From the NCBI GenBank assembly GCA_947589095.1, contig CANQBX010000017.1, positions 1 through 60,607 of the forward strand: a DNA stretch of 60,607 nucleotides, in the 5' to 3' direction. Under the pieces are notes generated by a model. The model had not been told where the DNA came from. It made no database searches and was given only the letters and a program-made list of their open reading frames with translations. The stretch comes from an uncultured Lachnospiraceae bacterium. Lineage in GTDB: Bacteria > Bacillota > Clostridia > Lachnospirales > Lachnospiraceae. The first letter of the stretch is position 1. Every line of letters begins with the position of its first letter. Of this stretch, positions 1 through 8,282 are shown one piece after another. A program made the position numbers and the translations under genes.

Positions 1-2310
1 CCCGAAGGAACCACCAACTGCAAGTTCTGGGGCCTGGGCGCGGACGGTACGGTCGGCGCGAACAAGAACTCCATCAAGATCATCGGCGACAACACCGATA
101 TGTACGCGCAGGCGTATTTTGATTACGATTCCAAGAAGTCCGGCGGCGTGACCATGAGCCACCTGCGTTTCGGACATAAGAAGATCAAATCCACCTACCT
201 GATCCACACCGCGAACTTCGTGGCGTGCCACAACCCGGCGTATGTACGCAAGTATAATATGGTTCAGGAGATCGTGGACGGCGGTACCTTCCTGCTGAAC
301 TGCGCATGGAACGCAGAGGAGCTGGAGACCCATCTGCCCGGTCAGATGAAGAAGTACATCGCCGACCATAACATTCAGTTCTATACCATCGACGGCGTGA
401 AGATCGGTATCGAGACCGGCATGGGCCCGACCCGTATTAACACGATCCTTCAGTCCGCGTTCTTCACCCTGACCGGAATCATTCCGCAGGACAAGGCGAT
501 CCAGCTGATGAAGGACGCCGCCCAGAAGACCTACGGCCGCAAGGGCGAGGATGTCGTTAAGAAGAACTGGGCCGCCATCGACGCCGGCGCTACCGGCTTC
601 GTGAAGGTAGAGGTTCCGGAGTCCTGGAAGAACTGCGAGGACGAGGGACTTGATTACGCGGTCGTGACCGAGGGACGCAAGGATGTGGTCGATTTCGTCA
701 ATAACGTCCAGTCCGCAGTCAGCGCGCAGGAAGGCAATAACCTGCCGGTATCCGCGTTCAAGGATTATGTGGACGGTTCCACGCCCTCCGGCGCAGCCGC
801 TTATGAGAAGCGCGGTATCGCGGTCGACGTTCCGGTATGGAATCCCGACAACTGCATCCAGTGTAACTTCTGCTCCTATGTATGTCCGCACGCTGTCATC
901 CGTCCGGTTGCTCTGACCGAGGATGAGGCGGCCAAGGCTCCGGCCGACATGAAGATGCTGCCGCTGACCGGCATGCAGGGCTACAAGTTCGCAGTGACCA
1001 TTTCCGCTCTTGACTGTACCGGATGCGGCTCCTGCGCGAATGTCTGCCCGGGCAAGAAGGGCGAGAAGGCTCTGACCATGGATAAGCTGGCGAATCATCT
1101 GGATGAGCAGCCGATCTTCGCTTATGGCCAGACCCTGCCGATCAAGACCGACGTCGTTGCCAAGTTCAAAGACACGACTGTGAAGGGCAGCCAGTTCAAG
1201 CAGCCCTTATTGGAGTTCTCCGGCGCATGCGCAGGCTGCGGCGAGACTCCTTACGCAAAGCTGATCACCCAGTTGTTCGGCGATCGTATGTACATCGCCA
1301 ACGCGACAGGATGCTCCTCCATCTGGGGCAACTCCTCACCGTCCACTCCTTACACGGCTAACGCCAAGGGACAGGGCCCGGCCTGGGGCAACTCCCTGTT
1401 CGAGGACAACGCGGAGTACGGCTTCGGTATGCTGCTGGCTCAGAACGCGATCCGCGACGAGCTGAAGGAGAAGGTCGAGACTCTGATCGCGAAGGACGAG
1501 GCTCCCGAGGCTGTGAAGGCGGCCGGCAAGGAATGGCTGGAAACCTTCAGCAAAGGCGCTCTGAACGGAACCGCTACCGACGTTCTGGTAGAGGCTCTGA
1601 AGACCTGTGACTGCGATACGGCCAAGTATCTGGTCGCCAACGCGGACTTCCTGGCGAAGAAATCCCAGTGGGTATTCGGCGGCGATGGCTGGGCCTATGA
1701 TATCGGCTTCGGCGGCGTAGACCATGTGCTGGCGTCCGGCAAGGACATCAACGTCATGGTATTCGATACCGAGGTTTACTCCAACACCGGCGGCCAGTCC
1801 TCCAAGGCTACCAAGACCGGCGCTGTGGCGCAGTTCGCTGCGGGCGGCAAGGAGACCAAGAAGAAAGATATGGCTTCCATCGCCATGAGCTACGGTTATG
1901 TGTATGTCGCTCAGATCTCCATGGGCGCCGACATGGCTCAGACCATCAAGGCTATCACAGAGGCTGAGGCTTATCCGGGACCGTCCCTGATCCTGGCATA
2001 CGCTCCGTGTATCAACCACGGCATCAAGAAGGGCATGAGCAAGGCTCAGACCGAGGAGAAGCTGGCGGTAGAGACCGGTTACTGGAACAACTTCCGCTTC
2101 AATCCGGCTGCGGAGAACAAGTTCACTCTGGACAGCAAGGAGCCGAAGATGGAAGGCTATCAGGATTTCTTAAAGGGCGAGGTCCGTTACGCGTCCCTGG
2201 CCATGAAGAATCCGGAGAGAGCTGCGAAGCTGTTTGCCAAGAACGAGGCGGAGGCCAAGGAGCGCTACGATTATCTGAAGAAGCTGATCGGACTGTACGG
2301 AGCGGAATAA
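1..2310 (+). CDS. nifJ: Pyruvate:ferredoxin (flavodoxin) oxidoreductase, 3' part
   Basis: The reading frame is open from base 1, so the gene starts upstream; 769 residues are visible of a family usually near 1,170. The enzyme oxidises pyruvate to acetyl-CoA and CO2 and reduces ferredoxin, a central step of anaerobic fermentation in the cytoplasm. Two ferredoxin-type 4Fe-4S motifs are seen (CIQCNFCSYVCP near base 853 and CTGCGSCANVCP near base 1015), a further cluster site with CAGCGE near base 1230, and the thiamine diphosphate site GDGWAYDIGFGG with NTGGQSSK (about bases 1681-1815). The codon use is strongly biased, as in a highly expressed gene. A strong terminator follows 156 bases after the stop, so this gene ends its transcript. 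Confidence 0.97.
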   Translation, partial: PEGTTNCKFWGLGADGTVGANKNSIKIIGDNTDMYAQAYFDYDSKKSGGVTMSHLRFGHKKIKSTYLIHTANFVACHNPAYVRKYNMVQEIVDGGTFLLNCAWNAEELETHLPGQMKKYIADHNIQFYTIDGVKIGIETGMGPTRINTILQSAFFTLTGIIPQDKAIQLMKDAAQKTYGRKGEDVVKKNWAAIDAGATGFVKVEVPESWKNCEDEGLDYAVVTEGRKDVVDFVNNVQSAVSAQEGNNLPVSAFKDYVDGSTPSGAAAYEKRGIAVDVPVWNPDNCIQCNFCSYVCPHAVIRPVALTEDEAAKAPADMKMLPLTGMQGYKFAVTISALDCTGCGSCANVCPGKKGEKALTMDKLANHLDEQPIFAYGQTLPIKTDVVAKFKDTTVKGSQFKQPLLEFSGACAGCGETPYAKLITQLFGDRMYIANATGCSSIWGNSSPSTPYTANAKGQGPAWGNSLFEDNAEYGFGMLLAQNAIRDELKEKVETLIAKDEAPEAVKAAGKEWLETFSKGALNGTATDVLVEALKTCDCDTAKYLVANADFLAKKSQWVFGGDGWAYDIGFGGVDHVLASGKDINVMVFDTEVYSNTGGQSSKATKTGAVAQFAAGGKETKKKDMASIAMSYGYVYVAQISMGADMAQTIKAITEAEAYPGPSLILAYAPCINHGIKKGMSKAQTEEKLAVETGYWNNFRFNPAAENKFTLDSKEPKMEGYQDFLKGEVRYASLAMKNPERAAKLFAKNEAEAKERYDYLKKLIGLYGAE

Positions 2311-2621
2311 TTCGAAGCGATGTACGGCTGCGACCAGAGGATCCGCGTTCTGTGATTGCAGAGCGGAAAGCTGCTGCCTTCCGGTACGACGGTGGACGGT
2401 GGCAGATTCCGGAAGGAAGGCGAAGGCCTTCTGACGGGTGTGATTATACACAGATAATACACATAGGAGCGTCGGGAAACCGGCGCTCCTTTTGAAGTAC
2501 AGCAGTATACAGATATCCGTTTATGTCCGTTAGAGGACGATTCATGCGAAAGAATTGCATTTCAACGGTCGGTATGACAAAATTTAAGCAGTAAAAGGAA
2601 AGAGAATGGAGGCAGACAGAT
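2311..2621. other. Intergenic region nifJ to STAS gene
   Basis: About 310 bases without a gene. It holds the nifJ terminator and, before the next gene, an AT-richer stretch (2550-2600) with TTGCAT at 2566 but no convincing -10 at the right distance, so no promoter is called. Confidence 0.5.
2466..2495 (+). terminator. Rho-independent terminator of nifJ
   Basis: An 11-bp stem (bases 2466-2476 with 2481-2491, one T-G pair) closed by a GAAA tetraloop and followed directly by TTTT. Confidence 0.85.
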
Positions 2622-2918
2622 ATGACGATCAAAAAGATGCGTGACGGCGATGAACTGACGATAGCGCTGACCGGACGCCTGGATACGAATACGGCTCCCG
2701 ATCTGGAGATGGAATTGAAGAGCGGTCTCGGGAATGTAAAGAGTCTGGTCTTCGACATGGAGCGGCTGGAGTATGTATCTTCGGCCGGACTGCGTGTTCT
2801 TCTCTATGCCCAGAAGGTGATGAACCGTCAGGGTGAGATGAAGATATGTCATGTGAATGAGATGATCATGGAAGTGTTTGATATCACCGGTTTTACTGAG
2901 ATCCTCACGATCGAATAG
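2622..2918 (+). CDS. STAS-domain protein, anti-sigma factor antagonist-like
   Basis: A 98-residue single STAS domain of the SpoIIAA/RsbV type. It carries the motif SSAGLRVLL around residues 51-59; in this family the conserved serine of SSAG is phosphorylated by a partner GHKL kinase to switch binding. An AG-rich site (GGAGG, 2609-2613) lies at good spacing before the ATG. The gene downstream, 35 bases on, encodes a protein with a degenerate GHKL-like region and probably forms the partner. No sigma factor is encoded nearby, so the pair may act elsewhere or not on sigma at all. Family is clear; target is unknown. Confidence 0.85.
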   Translation: MTIKKMRDGDELTIALTGRLDTNTAPDLEMELKSGLGNVKSLVFDMERLEYVSSAGLRVLLYAQKVMNRQGEMKICHVNEMIMEVFDITGFTEILTIE

Positions 2919-2953
2919 ACCGGCGTGAGCGTACGGAAAGGACGTGAAATCGT

Positions 2954-3577
2954 ATGGAGACCAATAAGATTGCGGTTAATGATCATGGAATCGGCAGGAA
3001 GCAGGCGTTCGATGAACTGGAGAAATTTGCCAGTTATCAGGAACTGAACCATAAGGAAACGCTGCGGCTGCGGCTTCTGGCGGAAGAGATGCTGGGAATG
3101 CTGGGCGGTATTGTCGGAGATTACGGCGCGTACTTCTGGATCGAAGGCGAAAGGAAGAACGTGGCTCTGCATCTGGATGCTTATGTGGAAATGGATATTG
3201 ACAAGAAAGAGGAGCTTCTGGCTGTGTCCAGTTCCGGGAAGAATATGGCTGCGAAGGGTCTGATGGGACGGATCCGGGATATGATGGAGAACTACCTTCT
3301 GAATTATGACGATATCAGCCAGTACGCGGCGGACAGCGGCATGAGTTTGATGCCGTATGATGACTACGGTATGATGAGCGCCGGTATGGACTGGGCGAAT
3401 TCCCGCTGGTCCCTGGACCGCTATCGCGTTGATGTGGAGGCACACCATTCGGACGACGTCGCAGCGGAGGAAGCATGGGACGAGCTGGAGAAGTCTATCG
3501 TAGCGAAGCTGGCCGACGATGTGCAGGTCGGGATCCGTTCGGATAAGGTGGAACTGGTGATCCGGAAGAAATTCTGA
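2954..3577 (+). CDS. Hypothetical protein, possible degenerate GHKL (RsbW-like) partner of the STAS protein
   Basis: A 207-residue soluble protein with no membrane segment. Residues about 25-75 (HKETLRLRLLAEEMLGML, then alternating strands) and a segment with SSSGKNMAAKGLMGRIRDMM resemble the N-box helix and lid/G-box region of RsbW-type kinases, but the conserved Asn of the N box is absent and the G box is poor. It lies directly after a STAS gene, the usual place for an anti-sigma kinase. The reading is an inference: it may bind the STAS protein without ATPase activity. The middle (residues 120-145) is rich in Met, Tyr and Asp. It may equally be an unrelated helper protein. Confidence 0.6.
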   Translation: METNKIAVNDHGIGRKQAFDELEKFASYQELNHKETLRLRLLAEEMLGMLGGIVGDYGAYFWIEGERKNVALHLDAYVEMDIDKKEELLAVSSSGKNMAAKGLMGRIRDMMENYLLNYDDISQYAADSGMSLMPYDDYGMMSAGMDWANSRWSLDRYRVDVEAHHSDDVAAEEAWDELEKSIVAKLADDVQVGIRSDKVELVIRKKF

Positions 3578-3650
3578 GTGGACGACAGAAAGGCGGGACT
3601 TTCGGATAGTCCTGCCAGCCTATAGATTGAGGAGTGTTGAGAGAGGGAGA

Positions 3651-3696
3651 GATCCCGGAAGCGGGCAATTGTGTCTGCGCCGGGGTCTTTTCTTTG
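3651..3696 (+). terminator. Probable terminator after the STAS pair
   Basis: GATCCCGG (3651-3658) pairs with CCGGGGTC (3680-3687, one T-G pair) and is followed by a T-rich run (TTTTCTTT). A second, smaller hairpin without a T run lies just upstream at about 3595-3618. Confidence 0.6.
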
Positions 3697-3853
3697 CGCT
3701 AATATGCAAAAATATGCAAAGCTGGCAGTGGAGTTCCTTTCACGTTATGCCGGTATGCAAAAGAGGTAATGGTGTTCTTTGGGTATTATATCAGTGAGCA
3801 GGTAGTGCCGGAGACGCACTGGGCGATTTCATAAATACGTAAGAATTCTGTAA

Positions 3854-3882
3854 TTGATTTCCAGAAGACAGTGTGGTATAAG
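3854..3882 (+). promoter_or_regulatory. Sigma-A promoter of the GntR-ABC operon
   Basis: TTGATT (3854-3859), a 17-base spacer and TATAAG (3877-3882). A palindrome begins at once after the -10 box. Confidence 0.75.
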
Positions 3883-3903
3883 TGTATTAATCGTATTAGT
3901 ACA
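3883..3903 (+). promoter_or_regulatory. Probable GntR (YtrA-like) operator
   Basis: A 21-base palindrome, TGTATTAA - 5 bases - TTAGTACA, with one mismatch between the half-sites. It sits exactly downstream of the -10 box, where a bound repressor would block initiation. The GntR gene that follows is the obvious candidate ligand; the match of protein to site is an inference. Confidence 0.65.
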
Positions 3904-3907
3904 GTTA

Positions 3908-3943
3908 AATACGAGCAGGGCGTCACTGGCGCCCTGTGTGTAT
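3908..3943 (-). repeat. Dispersed hairpin element copy 1 (reverse orientation)
   Basis: Stem AGGGCG/CGCCCT around the loop TCACTGG (CCAGTGA on the minus strand). Lies in the leader of the GntR operon. Confidence 0.8.
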
Positions 3944-3946
3944 GGA

Positions 3947-3983
3947 AATACAAGTGAGTGTCACTGGCGCCTTGCTTGCATGG
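3947..3983 (-). repeat. Dispersed hairpin element copy 2 (reverse orientation)
   Basis: Loop TCACTGG flanked by CAAG...CTTG outer arms; adjacent to copy 1 with a repeated spacer (TGGAAATACAA) after each copy. Confidence 0.75.
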
Positions 3984-4030
3984 AAATACAAAGACCGCCG
4001 CTGCTGGGCGGAGAAAGGAGAGAGCAGGAT

Positions 4031-4747
4031 ATGATCTTACTGGACTATCGGGACCGGAGACCGATCTATGAGCAGATCGTGGAGCGGTTTGTGGAGCTGA
4101 TGGTAACGGGAGTGATGCCGCAGGACAGCCAGATGCCGTCGGTGCGATCCATGGCTATGGAACTTTCGATCAATCCGAATACGATCCAGCGGGCCTACGC
4201 GGAGCTGGAGCGGCAGGGATATATTTATTCGGTCAAGGGCAAGGGCAGCTTTGTCGCGGAGAACCGGCATATCATGGAACGGCGCGGGGAAGAGATGCTT
4301 CAGGAGTTCAGGGCGCTTGCGGAGCAGGCCAGGAGCCTGGGGTTAGAGAAGGAGCGGCTGTTCGCGGTCATTAGCGCGGTATATGAGAAGATAACAGAAG
4401 AGGAGCCGGGTACCGGCGGAACACAGTCGCAGCTGCTGGGGCAGGCGCAGCCGAAAGCAGAAGCTGCAGAGCTGCAGAAGCAGCCGAAAGCAGAAGAGGC
4501 AGAATTGCAGGCGCAGCCGAAAGAAGAAGCTGCAGAGCTGCAGAAGCAGCCGAAAGCGAAAGAGGCAGAATTGCAGGCGCAGCCGAAAGAAGAAGCTGCA
4601 AAGCTGCAGAAACAGCCGAAAGCGAAAGAGGCGGAGCTGCCCGTCAGGCAGCAGGCAGAACGGAGACAGCCGGCGGCAGAAGAAAATGACGTAACGCAGT
4701 CCGCCGGTTACGGCAAGGCACTACGAGAGGAGGGAGAGACATCATGA
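4031..4747 (+). CDS. GntR family (YtrA-type) transcriptional regulator with repeat tail
   Basis: The frame is open from 3854, but that would include the promoter; ATG 4031 has an AAAGGAGAG site 8-10 bases before it. Residues 1-75 are a winged helix-turn-helix (RRPIYEQIVERFVELM ... NPNTIQRAYAELERQGYI ... GKGSFVA), typical of the short YtrA subfamily that represses its own ABC operon. Family members end near residue 125. Here the protein runs to 238 residues through a Gln/Lys/Ala/Glu-rich tail made of three 22-residue repeats (QPKxEAAELQKQ / PKAKEAELQA). The stop overlaps the ATPase start as ATGA, indicating translational coupling. It is expected to sense envelope or drug stress and repress the operon. 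Confidence 0.88.
   Translation: MILLDYRDRRPIYEQIVERFVELMVTGVMPQDSQMPSVRSMAMELSINPNTIQRAYAELERQGYIYSVKGKGSFVAENRHIMERRGEEMLQEFRALAEQARSLGLEKERLFAVISAVYEKITEEEPGTGGTQSQLLGQAQPKAEAAELQKQPKAEEAELQAQPKEEAAELQKQPKAKEAELQAQPKEEAAKLQKQPKAKEAELPVRQQAERRQPAAEENDVTQSAGYGKALREEGETS
4448..4645 (+). repeat. 66-bp tandem repeat (3 copies) inside the GntR gene
   Basis: Copies at 4448-4513, 4514-4579 and 4580-4645; each is itself made of two related 33-base halves. All keep the reading frame. Confidence 0.85.
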
Positions 4748-5643
4748 TAGAGGCCAGGAACCTGACGAAGCGGTTCGGCGATATCGTGGCTGTGGACCAT
4801 ATCGACGCCACGATCAGGGACGGCAGCGTCTTCGGCCTGATCGGCACCAACGGCGCGGGCAAGAGTACATTCTTACGTATGATGAGCGGGATACTGCGGC
4901 CGGACGAGGGCAGTGTAACCATAGATGGAAAAGAGGTTTACGAGGATATACAGGTTAAAAGCCGGTTCTTCTACATTTCTGACGACCAGTATTTCTTCAG
5001 CAATTCGACGCCGGAGGAGATGATGACCTTCTACCGGGCCGTGTATCCGAAGTTCAATAAGGAGAGGTTCATTCACCTGATGGAAAGCTTCGGCCTGGAC
5101 CGGCGGCGGAAGATCAATACCTTTTCCAAAGGCATGAAGAAGCAGGCGGCGGTGATCTGCGGGGTCTGCGCCGGGACGGACTATCTGTTCTGTGACGAGA
5201 CCTTCGATGGGCTGGACCCGGTGATGCGTCAGACCGTGAAGAGCATTTTCATGGGAGATATGCAGGAGCGGAACATGACGCCGATCATCGCGTCCCACAA
5301 CCTGCGGGAACTGGAGGACATCTGCGACCATGTGGGTCTGCTGCACAAGGGCGGTATCCTGCTGTCGAAGGATCTGGATGATATGAAGCTGAATCTCCAC
5401 AAGATTCAGTGCGTGCTGCAGCCGGGAAGAAAGGCGGAGGACATCCAGGGACTTGAGATTATTAATACCGAGGAGCGGGGCAGCCTTCTGACTTTGACCG
5501 TCCGGGGCAGCCGGGATCAGGTGGAGGCGGCCATGCACAGCTGCGAGCCTATTTTCGCGGAGATCATACCGCTCTCCCTGGAGGAGATATTTATCAGTGA
5601 AACGGAGGTGGCTGGATATGACATCAAGAAACTTGTGCTTTAA
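4744..5643 (+). CDS. ABC transporter ATP-binding protein
   Basis: A 299-residue nucleotide-binding subunit. It shows Walker A GTNGAGKST (about residues 37-45), the signature SKGMKKQ (residues ~135), Walker B with catalytic Glu replaced context FCDETFDGLDP (D-E present), and the switch histidine in ASHN. Proteins of this kind pair with the large membrane protein encoded next to form a Ytr/Bcr-like exporter or mechanosensing complex. The start overlaps the regulator stop by four bases, and the end overlaps the permease start by 26 bases, so the three genes form one operon. Substrate cannot be read from sequence. Confidence 0.93.
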   Translation: MIEARNLTKRFGDIVAVDHIDATIRDGSVFGLIGTNGAGKSTFLRMMSGILRPDEGSVTIDGKEVYEDIQVKSRFFYISDDQYFFSNSTPEEMMTFYRAVYPKFNKERFIHLMESFGLDRRRKINTFSKGMKKQAAVICGVCAGTDYLFCDETFDGLDPVMRQTVKSIFMGDMQERNMTPIIASHNLRELEDICDHVGLLHKGGILLSKDLDDMKLNLHKIQCVLQPGRKAEDIQGLEIINTEERGSLLTLTVRGSRDQVEAAMHSCEPIFAEIIPLSLEEIFISETEVAGYDIKKLVL

Positions 5644-8146
5644 GCTGATGCGGGAAGATCTGAAGCGCAGGCTGTGGACGGTTGCATGGAGCATTGTCAG
5701 CATGGTGTTCGCCCTGATCGTCCCCGTAGCCGTGAACTGCAGCAATTTCACGAGGAAGCAGGCGGATATGTCCATATCCCAGCAGTTTACGCAGATCCGG
5801 CGTATTGTGGAATCGCTGTGGTTCAATATTCCCGTGATCGTTGTGCTGATGATTACGGCAGTTCTCTGGGCGGTCAGCGGGTATCAGTACCTGCATAACC
5901 GGCAGAAAGTGGATTTCTATCACAGCATCCCGGTGAAGCGTCACCAGCTTTTTCTGGCGGCGTACGTGAACGGGATCCTGGTGCCGCTTGTCTGCTACGG
6001 GCTGGCCCAGGCGGCGGCCGTCGGCTTCCTTCTGTCGGCGGGGATTGGATTTGACCGGATCGGCAGCCTGCCATGGCAGAGCCTGCTGATCAATTCGGTC
6101 TATTACTGCCTGATCTATACCACCGTGATCATCGCCATGATGATGACCGGTCACGTGGTGGTGGCTCTTCTCGGAGCGGGCGTGTTCTTCGGCTACGGAC
6201 CGGCTGTGGTTGTTCTGGGAGAAGTGTTCTGCGAGACCAATTTTCGCACCTGGATCTACGGGCTGGGAGTAACGGACACAGCGGATCGGCCTTTCATGCG
6301 GCTTTTACGGTACACGTCGCCGTTTAGCAATTATATTCTGGCGCTGAATGATTTCACGGAAAATGCCTGGAGCCTGTGGCGGGCCCTGCCGGTGGCTCTG
6401 GTGACGGCGGCGCTTGCGCTGGTTGCTTACGGCCTGTACCGGATGCGGGCCTCGGAGGCGGCGGGGCGGGCCATGGCCTTCGATAAGACGAAGGCGGCGA
6501 TCCGGATTCTGATCGCGATTCCGGTTGGCATAGCCGGCGGAATGCTCTTCGGCTCCTTTGCCGAGGGCGTCGGCTGGCTGGCGTTCGGTACGGTCTGCGG
6601 CGTGCTGCTGACCCATTGCCTGATGGAGATCATTTACCATTTCGATTTCCGGAAGCTTTTCGCCAACCGCTACCAGCTGGTGCTCTGCGCGGTGATCGCG
6701 ATCGTGGTCAATATAGGAGGATATTACGATCTGTTCGGCTATGACAGCTGGTATCCGAAGGCAGATGAGATCGTGGATGCGGCGGTGTATGATCCGAGCG
6801 CGGCGAACTGGGTCTCCTACGGGAACGTGGTGTTTGAGAAAGCAGGAATCTATTCAGACTATGTGGAAGAGGCCATCCGGGACACCGGAAGGGAGTATGA
6901 CGGGCACTATGCCTGGAGTTATGGCAGCAGCAATGACTACCGGATGACGCACATGAAACTGACGGACGCCTATACGGTGTCGGAACTGGCAAGGCACGCC
7001 GCGGAGCAGGAGAAGCTCAGGCGTTTTGACCAAAGCTATGACCGGCGTTATCGGTCGGTCTACCTGCGTGTGAAGCTGAAAGACGGCAGGCAGGTCTACC
7101 GCCATTATAATTGTGTAGAGAATACCGGCGAGAGTGAGAAACTGTATAATTCCATTGTGGAAAGTCCGGAGTATAAGCAGGCGGTCTATCCGGTCATGAA
7201 TCAGACGGCGGAGGAGACCGCGGCGGTCTACTTTATGCAGAACGGTTCCGATTCCGGCTCCGAAACTGCCGGGGAATTTGACGGGGCGGGCGGCTCCGTG
7301 CAGGATGATTCCGGTTCCGGCACTGCCGTAAGGCTTGACGCGTCGGGACGGGAAGAGCTGCTTGCGGCGTTTAAGCAGGATATGCTGGATCAGACGACCG
7401 ACGCCATGGAGCATGAGCTTCCGATCGGTACGATCCAGTTTCGGACCCGGGAGCATGAGGAAGCCGTCCGGTACAATAACGCGCTTGAGGAAGCGGCTCC
7501 TGGTATCGGCTATGATATCGGCAGTCTGGTCGGGAGATGCGTCTATCCGGTATATCCGTCCTTTGCGCGGACTCTTAAGCTTCTTGAGGAAGCGGGAGTG
7601 GAGATCCGGACGCTGGCGGATGAGGATATTGCTGGTATCGATATCTATTATTACGGGGAGAAATACCGCCAGGCGGCGGAGACAGTGTATACGGAAGCGG
7701 CGTATGCGGAGATTACGGACACGGTGAAGGATGAGGTTTCGGACGCGGCGGACGGGGAAGCAGCAGATGCAGAGTCTGAGGCGGGTGCTGAGGACACAGG
7801 CGCCGGAGAAGGGGAGGCTGCAGAAACACTGCCCCATCAGAAGATACCGGCAGCCGAGGAGACTTCTCTGGATTATGACGGCGAGGTCAAGTACGAGGAT
7901 CCGGAGGATATCCGGGTGCTGGCGCCGGGGCTTGTCTATTCGGAGTACGTCTGGATGAACTCCGATTATTATGACCGCGATAATCTGGCCGACGGCGTGA
8001 ACGTGACCGTACGGATCCGACGGAACGGTACGCGGAAAACGGCGGCCGGCGAGTACAAAGGCCAGTGGACGGAAGAGCTGGACTGCGAGATCGATCTGAC
8101 GAAGCTGCCGGAGGAGACAAGGCAGAAGTATGGTTTGTGGAACTAG
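5618..8146 (+). CDS. ABC transporter permease with large extracytoplasmic domain (DUF6449-like)
   Basis: ATG 5618 is preferred over 5597 because CGGAGGTG (5603-5610) stands 8-9 bases before it. The 842-residue protein has about ten hydrophobic segments within the first ~370 residues (for example VAWSIVSMVFALIVPVAV and IPVIVVLMITAVLWAV), with VALLGAGVFFGYG typical of the ABC-2 class. A long soluble domain follows with many Tyr and Asp. Between about residues 700 and 745 lies an Ala/Glu/Asp-rich stretch of low complexity. It is the membrane partner of the preceding ATPase. The annotation as a DUF6449-type permease is from family memory and is less certain than the transporter role. Confidence 0.85.
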   Translation: MTSRNLCFKLMREDLKRRLWTVAWSIVSMVFALIVPVAVNCSNFTRKQADMSISQQFTQIRRIVESLWFNIPVIVVLMITAVLWAVSGYQYLHNRQKVDFYHSIPVKRHQLFLAAYVNGILVPLVCYGLAQAAAVGFLLSAGIGFDRIGSLPWQSLLINSVYYCLIYTTVIIAMMMTGHVVVALLGAGVFFGYGPAVVVLGEVFCETNFRTWIYGLGVTDTADRPFMRLLRYTSPFSNYILALNDFTENAWSLWRALPVALVTAALALVAYGLYRMRASEAAGRAMAFDKTKAAIRILIAIPVGIAGGMLFGSFAEGVGWLAFGTVCGVLLTHCLMEIIYHFDFRKLFANRYQLVLCAVIAIVVNIGGYYDLFGYDSWYPKADEIVDAAVYDPSAANWVSYGNVVFEKAGIYSDYVEEAIRDTGREYDGHYAWSYGSSNDYRMTHMKLTDAYTVSELARHAAEQEKLRRFDQSYDRRYRSVYLRVKLKDGRQVYRHYNCVENTGESEKLYNSIVESPEYKQAVYPVMNQTAEETAAVYFMQNGSDSGSETAGEFDGAGGSVQDDSGSGTAVRLDASGREELLAAFKQDMLDQTTDAMEHELPIGTIQFRTREHEEAVRYNNALEEAAPGIGYDIGSLVGRCVYPVYPSFARTLKLLEEAGVEIRTLADEDIAGIDIYYYGEKYRQAAETVYTEAAYAEITDTVKDEVSDAADGEAADAESEAGAEDTGAGEGEAAETLPHQKIPAAEETSLDYDGEVKYEDPEDIRVLAPGLVYSEYVWMNSDYYDRDNLADGVNVTVRIRRNGTRKTAAGEYKGQWTEELDCEIDLTKLPEETRQKYGLWN

Positions 8147-8167
8147 GGCAGACGCATGATTATCTGT

Positions 8168-8214
8168 AAGCAGCCGCCCGGGCTGGAAATAAATCAGACC
8201 GGACGGCTGCTTTT
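8168..8214 (+). terminator. Terminator of the GntR-ABC operon
   Basis: A 14-bp stem (AAGCAGCCG...CCGG with its complement, one mismatch), loop of ~17 bases, then TTTT. Confidence 0.8.
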
Positions 8215-8224
8215 GAACTCTGCA

Positions 8225-8253
8225 TTGACATTTCCCCGTAAAAAAGGTAATAT
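8225..8253 (+). promoter_or_regulatory. Consensus sigma-A promoter
   Basis: TTGACA (8225-8230), 17-base spacer, TAATAT (8248-8253). One of the closest matches to consensus in the window; it drives the zinc-ribbon gene at 8283. Confidence 0.85.
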
Positions 8254-8282
8254 ATAGAAAAAGACAAGGGGGTATATTCATC

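Larger units (their letters stand above)
3578..4030. other. Intergenic region before the GntR operon
   Basis: About 450 bases without a gene. It contains the terminator at 3651, two decayed copies of the dispersed hairpin element (about 3700-3780), a sigma-A promoter, a palindromic operator and two intact reverse-oriented hairpin elements in the leader. Confidence 0.7.

Noticed and set aside
3854-4030. N-terminal extension of the GntR protein
   Set aside because: It would translate the promoter, operator and two hairpin elements; ATG 4031 has the ribosome site and starts at the normal domain edge.
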